Source: CAYRKT01 sp964425005
GTDB taxonomy: Bacteria; Synergistota; Synergistia; CAYRKT01
Direction: 5' to 3'
Assembly (NCBI GenBank): GCA_964425005.1
Contig: CAYRKT010000087.1
Span: 1-6,367, forward strand
Length of the DNA: 6,367 bases
Shown here: piece after piece, positions 1 through 5,397 of the stretch
Position numbering within the stretch: position 1 is the stretch's first letter
Layout of the letters: every line of letters starts with the position of its first letter
Notes under the pieces: model-generated
The model's database searches: none
What the model was told of the DNA's origin: nothing
What the model saw: only the letters and a program-made list of their open reading frames with translations
Position numbers and translations under genes: made by a program

Positions 1-889
1 CGGGATGAGGCAGACCTACGGTCACCGTCACCCCGCCCCGCCGCGTGGCCCGGTAGGCCAGGAGCATGGCCTCCACCGAGCCAGCGGTCTCAAAAGCGTA
101 GTCCACCCCGCCCTCCGTGAGCTCCCGCACCGCCTCCGCTGCGTCCCCCTCCCGAGCGTCCAGGACGTGGGTCGCCCCTAGGGAGCGGGCCAGCTCCAGC
201 TTGTGGGGCAGGAGGTCCACGGCCACGATGGGGTAGGCCCCGGCCAGGACCGCCCCCATCACCGCCGCCAGGCCCACGCCCCCCAGGCCAAAGATGGCCA
301 CGCTGGCCCCTTCCTCTACTCGGGCGGTGTTCACCACTGCCCCCACCCCGGTAACCACGGCACAGCCGAAGAGAGCAGCGATCTCCAGGGGAATGTCCCG
401 GGGAATAGGGACCAAGGATTCCTGGGCGGCCACGGTGTACCGGCTAAAGCCCGCCACCCCAAGATGGTGGTGGAGAGGTTTGCCTTCCAAGGAGAAGCGG
501 CGGGCGCCGGTGAGGAGCCTCCCCTCCCGGTTGGCCTGGACTCCCCGCTCGCAGAGGTGGGGTCTTCCCTGGGAACAAAAGCGGCAGGTGCCGCACATGG
601 GCACGAAGGAAAAGACCACATGGTCCCCCTCCGCCAAGCCCCGTACCCCTGGACCCAAGGCCCGTACCACCCCGGCGGCCTCGTGGCCCAGGACCAGGGG
701 AAGGGGCCAGGGGCGGGTGCCGTCGATGGCCGAGAGGTCGGAGTGGCAGAGCCCTGCCGCCTTCACCTCCACCAGGACCTCCCCCGGCCCTGGCTCCTCT
801 AGGTCCACCTCTAGGACCTGGAGGGGCTTGGACTCCACGTAAGGCCTCGGCTTGCCCATCTCAAAAAGGACTGCGGCTTCGGTCTTCAT
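1..889 (-). CDS. Zinc-dependent alcohol dehydrogenase (class III-like MDR family), C-terminus cut off by window edge
   Basis: Medium-chain dehydrogenase/reductase predicted to interconvert an alcohol and an aldehyde with NAD(H) in the cytoplasm. The frame is open from the ATG at 889 to base 2, giving 296 residues; family members are about 350-375, so roughly 60-80 are missing. Visible: catalytic zinc ligands C48 (GLCHSD), H69 (GHEAAG) and C176 (FGCAVVTG); structural zinc cysteines C99, C102, C105 and C113; Rossmann motif GLGGVG at 201-206, with D225 ending the next strand, which favours NAD over NADP. The PLHHHLG stretch near 138-144 and the GVGAVVNTA segment resemble the class III/formaldehyde dehydrogenase branch, but the real substrate cannot be read. 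The start is set by a strong ribosome site just upstream. The first 29 bases overlap the livF-like gene, so it is probably the last visible gene of the same transcript. G+C is high here compared with the upstream genes. Confidence 0.93.
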   Translation of the reverse strand, partial: MKTEAAVLFEMGKPRPYVESKPLQVLEVDLEEPGPGEVLVEVKAAGLCHSDLSAIDGTRPWPLPLVLGHEAAGVVRALGPGVRGLAEGDHVVFSFVPMCGTCRFCSQGRPHLCERGVQANREGRLLTGARRFSLEGKPLHHHLGVAGFSRYTVAAQESLVPIPRDIPLEIAALFGCAVVTGVGAVVNTARVEEGASVAIFGLGGVGLAAVMGAVLAGAYPIVAVDLLPHKLELARSLGATHVLDAREGDAAEAVRELTEGGVDYAFETAGSVEAMLLAYRATRRGGVTVTVGLPHP

Positions 890-1547
890 TCACCTCCTCC
901 ACAAATCCCCGTTCTATGTGGTAAGACCTGTCGGCAAGTCCCTTAACGAGTTTGGGGTTAGACTCGGTTACCAAAAAGGCCACCTCCCTCTTCTCCTGCC
1001 GCACCCGCACCAAGGTCTCCGCATAGCGCTGAGCCAGAGCTGGGGCCAATCCTTGGAAAGGCTCATCCAACAGCACTACTCGTGTGCCCACCATGAGGGC
1101 CCGGCCCAAAGCCACCATCTTCCCTTCCCCCCCGGAAAGGGCCGCAGCCAAGCGGCCCTTCAGGCGTTGGAGTTCCGGGAGCAGGGTATACACCTCCTCC
1201 AGTCGTCTCCGTGCCTCCCCTGAGGAAAGCCGCAGAGCCCAGGCAGGCAGGAGTAGGTTGTCCTCCACAGTGAGATGCCCGATAAGCCTGCGGTCCTCTG
1301 GAGCATAGCCTAGACCCAAGGCAGCGCGGCTATGGGTAGGAATGTTTTCCAAATGTGCGCCATCCAAAAGGATCTGCCCCGCCTTCAGGGCCACAAGCCC
1401 CATAATCGCCCTTAAGGTGGTCGTCTTCCCTGCTCCATTCCTCCCCCAGAGGGCTACTGCTTCCCCAGGCCCTATATGAAGGTTCACGCCCCGGAGAATC
1501 TCAAACCCCTGGAGGGTCACCCGAACCTCTCGTAGCTGGAGGATCAT
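861..1547 (-). CDS. livF: LivF-type ABC transporter ATP-binding protein
   Basis: One of two ATPase subunits that power a HAAT-family importer on the cytoplasmic face; 228 residues, close to the usual LivF length of about 235. Visible: Walker A GRNGAGKTT at 35-43; E84 in the Q-loop position (APEDRR, as in many LivF proteins); signature LSGGE at 137-141; Walker B ending D161-E162; and a D-loop reading FQGLAP. The H-loop position holds Ser (TESN, S196). LivF proteins commonly read EQN there, so the missing His is a family trait, though Ser is not the usual substitute. The start ATG overlaps the stop of the livG-like gene as ATGA, implying translational coupling. The C-terminal tail (EDRSRSPF) overlaps the dehydrogenase start. 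The symbol is by family; the substrate is probably not a branched-chain amino acid. Confidence 0.93.
   Translation of the reverse strand: MILQLREVRVTLQGFEILRGVNLHIGPGEAVALWGRNGAGKTTTLRAIMGLVALKAGQILLDGAHLENIPTHSRAALGLGYAPEDRRLIGHLTVEDNLLLPAWALRLSSGEARRRLEEVYTLLPELQRLKGRLAAALSGGEGKMVALGRALMVGTRVVLLDEPFQGLAPALAQRYAETLVRVRQEKREVAFLVTESNPKLVKGLADRSYHIERGFVEEVNEDRSRSPF
890..900 (-). promoter_or_regulatory. Ribosome binding site of the alcohol dehydrogenase
   Basis: On the minus strand this reads GGAGGAGGTGA directly before the ATG at 889. It holds two overlapping GGAGG cores, spaced 6 and 3 bases from the start. It lies within the last codons of the livF-like gene (Glu-Glu-Val), so the dehydrogenase is initiated from inside that reading frame. 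It decides the start at 889. Confidence 0.85.
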
Positions 1548-2296
1548 TCCTCTACCCCCACCACACTGGCCAGAACTTTGGGGTTGGCTAAGACCTCTTG
1601 GGGTTTGCCTTCCGCTAGAATACGGCCTTCAGCCCAAACCGCCACCCTGTCCGCATAGCGCCGCACCACCTCCATGTCGTGCTCCACGAAAACCGTGGTC
1701 ACTCCTTGGGTCTTCAAAGCCCGGACTAGGGTATCCATCACCCGGAACTTCTCCTCGCTGGAAACTCCGCTGGTGGGTTCATCTAGAAGAAGGAGTTTTG
1801 GCTCCAAGGCTAAAGCCATGGCCACATCCAGAAGCTTTCGCACCCCTTCAGGAGCCTCGGCAACCGGAACTGAGATCAGATTTTCCAATCCCAAAAGAGC
1901 GAGTAGGTCTCGGGCCCGTTGGCGACGGGAGTCATCCCGAAGATAGCTCCATTTCCAGAATCCTTTCCGAGCAGCTAAGGCCAGAAGGAGGTTCTCCTCC
2001 ACAGTGTGCTCCGTGAAGAGCTGGGGAATCTGGAAGGCCCGAGCCACCCCCATCCGAGCGATAGCCCTCGGAGGGAGCCCGGTGATCTCTTTCCCTTCCA
2101 GGAGGACCCGTCCCCGTTCGGGCCTGAGGTAACCAGTGCACAGGTTGAGGAAAGTGGTCTTGCCCGCCCCGTTCGGGCCGATGATGGCCAGAAGCTCTCC
2201 GGGATAAACCTGGAGACTAATCCCCGCGGCAGCTACTACGCCGCCAAAGCGAATGTAGAGGTCCAGGGCCTCAAGGAGCGGTGGCGCGCCTTCCAC
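1544..2296 (-). CDS. livG: LivG-type ABC transporter ATP-binding protein with degenerate signature motif
   Basis: Second ATPase of the importer; 250 residues from a GTG start (LivG proteins are usually about 250-260). Visible: Walker A GPNGAGKTT at 40-48; Q-loop Q89 (ARAFQIPQLF); Walker B LLLLDEP with D172-E173; H-loop H206 (VEHD); and the extended helical insert after the Q-loop typical of LivG. The signature, normally LSxGQ, reads APEGV at 148-152, with Pro in place of Ser and Val in place of Gln. The surrounding residues (RKLLDVAMALA) align without a gap, so this is substitution, not a frameshift. The D-loop region reads SGVSSEEKF, which I recall from a non-amino-acid branch of LivG-like ATPases, though I cannot verify that here. 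The GTG at 2296 is preferred because GGAAAGGAGG lies 4 bases upstream and similarity begins right after it. The gene overlaps the livM-like gene by 26 bases and the livF-like gene by 4. Confidence 0.92.
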   Translation of the reverse strand: MEGAPPLLEALDLYIRFGGVVAAAGISLQVYPGELLAIIGPNGAGKTTFLNLCTGYLRPERGRVLLEGKEITGLPPRAIARMGVARAFQIPQLFTEHTVEENLLLALAARKGFWKWSYLRDDSRRQRARDLLALLGLENLISVPVAEAPEGVRKLLDVAMALALEPKLLLLDEPTSGVSSEEKFRVMDTLVRALKTQGVTTVFVEHDMEVVRRYADRVAVWAEGRILAEGKPQEVLANPKVLASVVGVEE

Positions 2297-3218
2297 GTAA
2301 CCTCCTTTCCCCCAGAAGGGTCCAAAGCCCTCCAGGTAGGAAGAAGATGACAAGAAGCATGGTTGCCCCCAGGAGAAGTTGCCAGGTGAAGGCGAGGTAC
2401 TTAAAGGCAAAGGTACGGATGAGCTCGTAGGCTAAAGCGCCCAAGAAAGGCCCTGGCACACCGCCTATACCCCCCAGGATGGCGATGTAAACGAACTCCC
2501 CCGAGGTTACCCAAAAGGCCAGCTCCGGTACAACGTGGCCCACGGCGACCCCGGCCAGGCCGCCCCCGAGGCTAGCGAGCCCGGCGGAGATCACGTAAAC
2601 CAGGAGAATCACCCGCCTTACAGGTATTCCCAAGTATTCCAAGCGGACCTCGTTGGTCCGAAGAGCAGCCAGGGCCTCACCCACCGGCGTCCGAAGAAAC
2701 CGCGTCAGGCCCCATCCTAGGAGGAGGGTAAGAAGGAGCGCCAGGTAAAAGAGAGCTTCGCCAAACAGGGTGCGATCCAGAGTGAGACCAAGCAGGGTGG
2801 GGGTAGGCACCCGGATTCCGTCCGTGCCCCCAGTAACGTGGTAGAACTTGGCTAAGAGGGCGTAGAAGACCATGGAAAAGGCTAGGTTCAGCATGGCGAA
2901 GAAAATGCCCCGATAGCGGCTAAGAAAGAGCCCTGCCAGCAGGCCTAGGGCTAAGCCGGTCAGTACTGCAAGCAGGAGAAGCCAGACGGTATCCAGGGGA
3001 ACTGACCTGAGGGTAAAGGCCACAGCATAGGCTCCTGCCCCGAAGTACAGGCCGTGCCCGAAGGAAACTAACCCCCCCCGGAGCAGAAGGGCAATGCCCA
3101 GGGCGGCGAGTCCCTTGGCCAGGGCCAGGGTAAAGACAAATCCCAGCCAGGGAAAGAAGAGAGGGAGCAATGCGAGGACGGTAGCGATCAGAAGCAGAAG
3201 AAGGGACCCCTGCCTCAT
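2271..3218 (-). CDS. livM: LivM-type ABC transporter permease
   Basis: Inner-membrane permease subunit, 315 residues, very hydrophobic with about eight to ten likely membrane segments. Family signs: the RGGLVSFGHG stretch at 47-56 followed by a Gly-rich helix; TGGTDGI at 129-135, the characteristic LivM loop; the EAA-like cytoplasmic coupling loop around 176-200 (RTPVGEALAALRTNE, then LGIPV) that would contact an ATPase; and GGIGGVPGPFLGA at 249-261. It is shorter than E. coli LivM, which has an N-terminal extension, but normal for the wider family. Its ATG overlaps the livH-like stop as ATGA. Upstream GGAGG sits about 10 bases away, so initiation probably relies partly on coupling. Codons 47-49 (Arg-Gly-Gly) form an uninterrupted run of eight G on the mRNA strand. 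Paired with the LivH-type protein as a heterodimeric channel. Confidence 0.94.
   Translation of the reverse strand: MRQGSLLLLLIATVLALLPLFFPWLGFVFTLALAKGLAALGIALLLRGGLVSFGHGLYFGAGAYAVAFTLRSVPLDTVWLLLLAVLTGLALGLLAGLFLSRYRGIFFAMLNLAFSMVFYALLAKFYHVTGGTDGIRVPTPTLLGLTLDRTLFGEALFYLALLLTLLLGWGLTRFLRTPVGEALAALRTNEVRLEYLGIPVRRVILLVYVISAGLASLGGGLAGVAVGHVVPELAFWVTSGEFVYIAILGGIGGVPGPFLGALAYELIRTFAFKYLAFTWQLLLGATMLLVIFFLPGGLWTLLGERRLRGRRATAP
2301..2310 (-). promoter_or_regulatory. Ribosome binding site of the livG-like gene
   Basis: The minus strand reads GGAAAGGAGG followed by TTAC and the GTG start at 2296. It lies inside the 3' end of the livM-like gene. It supports the 250-residue start over an in-frame ATG at 2410, which would overlap livM by 140 bases and add 38 residues without ABC-domain similarity. 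Confidence 0.8.
3072..3079 (-). repeat. Eight-G homopolymer inside the livM-like gene
   Basis: A run of eight C on the plus strand, hence eight G in the mRNA, formed by CGG-GGG-GGG (R47-G48-G49 of the permease). It is the longest mononucleotide run I found here. A one-base slip would truncate the permease early. Whether it varies in the population is unknown. Confidence 0.6.
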
Positions 3219-4114
3219 ATCCGCCGCACCTCCACGGTGCCCAGAAGCCCCACCGGCCGGACAAGAAGGACGAGGACCATGACCAGATAAGGCACCACCA
3301 CATCTAGCTCAGGAACGAGGTAAACGGCCAAAGAGCGCCCCAGGCCGATGAGCAATGCCCCTATAGCTGCACCCTCAATCTGACCTAGTCCCCCCACAGC
3401 TACCACAGCGAAGGACAAGACGATGACCTCTGCCCCCAAACCCGGGGCAATGGTGACCGTGGGGGAGGCCAGGGCACCCCCCAGGGCCGCCAGGCCTACG
3501 CCGAGGCTAAAAGCTAGAAGGTACACCCGCCCTGCGTTGACCCCCAGGGCCTGGGCCATCTCCCGGTCAGCCACCACCGCCACCAGAATCTTGCCCAGGG
3601 GCGTGCCCCGCAGGAGGAACCTGAGCCCCAGGAGAACTCCCAGGGCCACCAAGACTAGAACAAGCTGGTAGCGGGCATAGGGCACCCCCCCAAGTTCCGC
3701 AGAGCCCAAAAGTTGAAAGGGGGCGTCCAGAAAGTAAGGCTGCACACCGAAAACTAGCTTCTGTACATCCTCCAGAATCAGGAAGAGGGAAAAGGTGATG
3801 AGGAGTTGGAGGACCTCGGGCCGAGCATAGGCCCAACGCAGGACAAAGCGCTCTACTAAAGGCCCGAGAACCCCCCCAACCAAGACGGCGGCCAGTAGGA
3901 GAGCAGGATAGCTTAGCCAGGGGTTACCCAGTGTTTGGGTAACGAAAAGTCCTAAGACCACCCCCACATAGGCGCCCAAGGCGTAGAAGCTCCCATGGGC
4001 AATGTTAAGGATTCGCAAAACCCCATAGACCATGGTTAGGCCCACGGCTACCAGGAAAAGGAGACTACCGTAGACCAAGCCATCTAGTAGTGCTAAAAAC
4101 AGCAGGCCACTCAT
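3215..4114 (-). CDS. livH: LivH-type ABC transporter permease
   Basis: Inner-membrane permease subunit of the same importer; 299 residues, against about 300-308 for the family. Visible: the N-terminal signature DGLVYGSLLFLVAVGLTMVYG at 11-31, then RILNIAHGSFYALGAY at 34-49, diagnostic of LivH; an EAA-like coupling loop from about 169 to 200 (RGTPLGKILVAVVADREMA); and the C-terminal GGLGQIEGAAIGALLIG at 241-257. About eight hydrophobic segments. The usual GSIPG in the C-terminal motif is GQIEG here, a small departure of unknown effect. The ATG at 4114 forms ATGA with the stop of the binding-protein gene and has only a weak AGGTG some 11 bases upstream, so translation is probably coupled. No sign of truncation or frameshift. 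Confidence 0.95.
   Translation of the reverse strand: MSGLLFLALLDGLVYGSLLFLVAVGLTMVYGVLRILNIAHGSFYALGAYVGVVLGLFVTQTLGNPWLSYPALLLAAVLVGGVLGPLVERFVLRWAYARPEVLQLLITFSLFLILEDVQKLVFGVQPYFLDAPFQLLGSAELGGVPYARYQLVLVLVALGVLLGLRFLLRGTPLGKILVAVVADREMAQALGVNAGRVYLLAFSLGVGLAALGGALASPTVTIAPGLGAEVIVLSFAVVAVGGLGQIEGAAIGALLIGLGRSLAVYLVPELDVVVPYLVMVLVLLVRPVGLLGTVEVRRI
3923..3943. repeat. Perfect 8-bp inverted repeat in the livH-like gene
   Basis: Arms GTTACCCA (3923-3930) and TGGGTAAC (3936-3943) around a 5-base loop, at codons 58-64 of the permease. An 8-bp hairpin with a short loop is roughly expected by chance in 6 kb, so a regulatory role is unproven. Confidence 0.35.
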
Positions 4115-5382
4115 CGCGGATCAGGCACCTGGCGCAAAAGCTCTGGCCTAAGAGTCCGCACCCAGTCTACGGACCTAACTCCCACCGGGGGATTTACCAT
4201 GGAAGCAGGGAATAAGATCATTCGCTCCAAGATGGCGAAAGGATACTGGGGAGTTTGGACAGTCTGGCCAAAAAGGGCATCCTCTATGGCTTGGTGATCC
4301 TCACGAATTCGGATTTTGCCTGTGAACGTTTTAATTTCCAGGCCCACTAAAGCCTGGACAAATTCTTCCTTAGTGGGCCAACGCCCCCCCGTGGCCCTCA
4401 AGGCCCGTTCGTACCCAGCCCGCATGGCGAGAAGAGCCTGGGCCATGTGGTAGGAGGGATAAACGGGGTACCGGTTAAAGCGGCGACGGTACTCTTCTAC
4501 AAAAGCTCGATGCTCAGGGTCATCCCTAGAGGTAGGATGTAGGAACCAGTGATCTCCTCGGGCACCCACGATAACCCCGTTCGGTAAGGTGCGCCCAAGC
4601 TCTTGGAGCATATGTTCGCCGGCCACCAGAACCACTCGACTACGACCGAAAAGCCCTCGGCCCAACCCTTGGCGGACGAAACTGATCAAATCACCCCCCC
4701 AGAAGCTGCTATGGATAATGTCTGGGCGTAAGGAGAGTAAACGAGAAATTTCCGTAGAATACTCCCCTGCGTAGAGCCTGGGCCAAAACTCGCCCACCAC
4801 CCGCACGTCAGGCTTGAGGGCCTGCATTGCGCCCTTGAAGAGTTCCCAGGCATCCCGACCCCAAGCGTAGTCTTGGTTGATGCCGGCAATAGTACGCACA
4901 TTCGGGTTGGTTTTGAGGATGTAGAGTGCGGCGGCCACGTTGTCTAAAGCCGCGTGGGCTGCGGTGCGGAAAACGTAGGTGTATCTTCGTTCCTCGAATA
5001 CCTGGGGTGTACCGCAATCAAAAAGGATAGTGGGCATGCGAAGCTCTTCAGCTACTGGAGCTACAGCTAAGCAGTCTGCGCTGGAGATATAACCGATCAC
5101 CAGGTCCACACGCTCATCCAAAGCTAGCCTACGAAATTCCGCCACTTGTCTTTCCGCGCCGCCTGCTTCATCAATTACGATAGGACGGATCCTAACTCCA
5201 GCAATTCCCCCTTGGCGGTTCCACTGATCTATAAGGAGGTCCGCTGCGTTTCTAGCAGGTATTCCAAATACAGAAGCAGGACCAGAGAGAAAGGTTACGA
5301 TACCCACCCTAATCTCTGCGGGTCTTTGAGACCAAGCCACCACCCCGAAGAACACAAGCACCAACGCCCATAGCCCTTTCAC
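4111..5382 (-). CDS. Secreted type I ABC substrate-binding protein (LivK-like, Peripla_BP_6 family)
   Basis: Solute receptor of the importer, 423 residues from the chosen GTG start. Residues 1-18 look like a Sec signal: K2, a hydrophobic core (LWALVLVFFGVV), and a likely signal peptidase I site after AWS, before QRPAEIRVG. There is no lipobox Cys, so the mature protein should be soluble in a periplasm. Family marks: GIVTFLSGPASVFG at 27-40; WNRQGGIAG at 54-62; a ligand-pocket SSAD segment at 100-103; INQDYAWGRDAW at 168-179; YPSYHMAQALLAM at 308-320; and FTGKIRIREDHQA near 353-365. Where LIV receptors usually read SPSAT, this protein reads FDCGTP (121-126), and the second lobe has HSSFWGGD (224-231); both argue for a different ligand. 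The only two cysteines are C104 and C123, possibly a disulfide. GTG codons at 5391 and 5385 are alternative starts. 5382 lies 8 bases from a GGAGG core, whereas 5391 overlaps it. Confidence 0.92.
   Translation of the reverse strand: MKGLWALVLVFFGVVAWSQRPAEIRVGIVTFLSGPASVFGIPARNAADLLIDQWNRQGGIAGVRIRPIVIDEAGGAERQVAEFRRLALDERVDLVIGYISSADCLAVAPVAEELRMPTILFDCGTPQVFEERRYTYVFRTAAHAALDNVAAALYILKTNPNVRTIAGINQDYAWGRDAWELFKGAMQALKPDVRVVGEFWPRLYAGEYSTEISRLLSLRPDIIHSSFWGGDLISFVRQGLGRGLFGRSRVVLVAGEHMLQELGRTLPNGVIVGARGDHWFLHPTSRDDPEHRAFVEEYRRRFNRYPVYPSYHMAQALLAMRAGYERALRATGGRWPTKEEFVQALVGLEIKTFTGKIRIREDHQAIEDALFGQTVQTPQYPFAILERMILFPASMVNPPVGVRSVDWVRTLRPELLRQVPDPR
4337..4379. repeat. Two overlapping, mutually exclusive inverted repeats in the binding-protein gene
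   Basis: Arm pair one is GGCCCACTAA (4341-4350) with TTAGTGGGCC (4370-4379), a perfect 10-bp match with a 19-base loop. Arm pair two is TCCAGGC (4337-4343) with GCCTGGA (4352-4358), a 7-bp match with an 8-base loop. They share bases 4341-4343, so an RNA could form only one at a time. They fall at residues 335-349 of the binding protein. No T-run follows on the transcribed strand, so this is not an intrinsic terminator. Confidence 0.5.
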
Positions 5383-5387
5383 CACAC

Positions 5388-5397
5388 TCACCTCCTT
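5388..5397 (-). promoter_or_regulatory. Ribosome binding site of the substrate-binding protein
   Basis: The minus strand reads AAGGAGGTGA, fully complementary to the usual 3' tail of 16S rRNA. The ligase stop codon TAA (5398-5396) overlaps it. Three in-frame GTG codons follow or overlap it (5391, 5385, 5382); only the last two are spaced for initiation. It is the strongest such site in the window, consistent with a receptor made in excess over the permeases. Confidence 0.85.

Noticed and set aside
203..802. Long plus-strand reading frames (203-802 and 294-842) opposite the dehydrogenase
   Set aside because: They are antisense to a dehydrogenase with all zinc and NAD motifs intact. Their translations are rich in Pro, Gly, Arg and His with no recognisable domain, as expected from high-G+C shadow frames.
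960..962. LivF H-loop Ser as evidence of a broken gene
   Set aside because: LivF-family proteins often lack the H-loop His, and the frame and all other motifs are intact, so I treat it as a functional variant.
1932..2141. Minus-strand frames at 1932-2141, 2920-3303, 3567-3836, 4686-4901, 4808-5017 and 6006-6245 as small genes
   Set aside because: Each lies wholly within a well-supported gene in another frame of the same strand, lacks its own ribosome site as far as I can see, and shows no domain.
2297..2410. Upstream ATG start for the LivG-like ATPase at 2410
   Set aside because: It would overlap the livM-like gene by 140 bases and adds a Ser/Pro/Gly-rich leader unlike any ABC ATPase. The GTG at 2296 has a strong ribosome site.
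5383..5395. Possible internal promoter or terminator between the ligase and binding-protein genes
   Set aside because: The gap is 13 bases and is filled by the ribosome binding site. No hairpin with a T-run is present.
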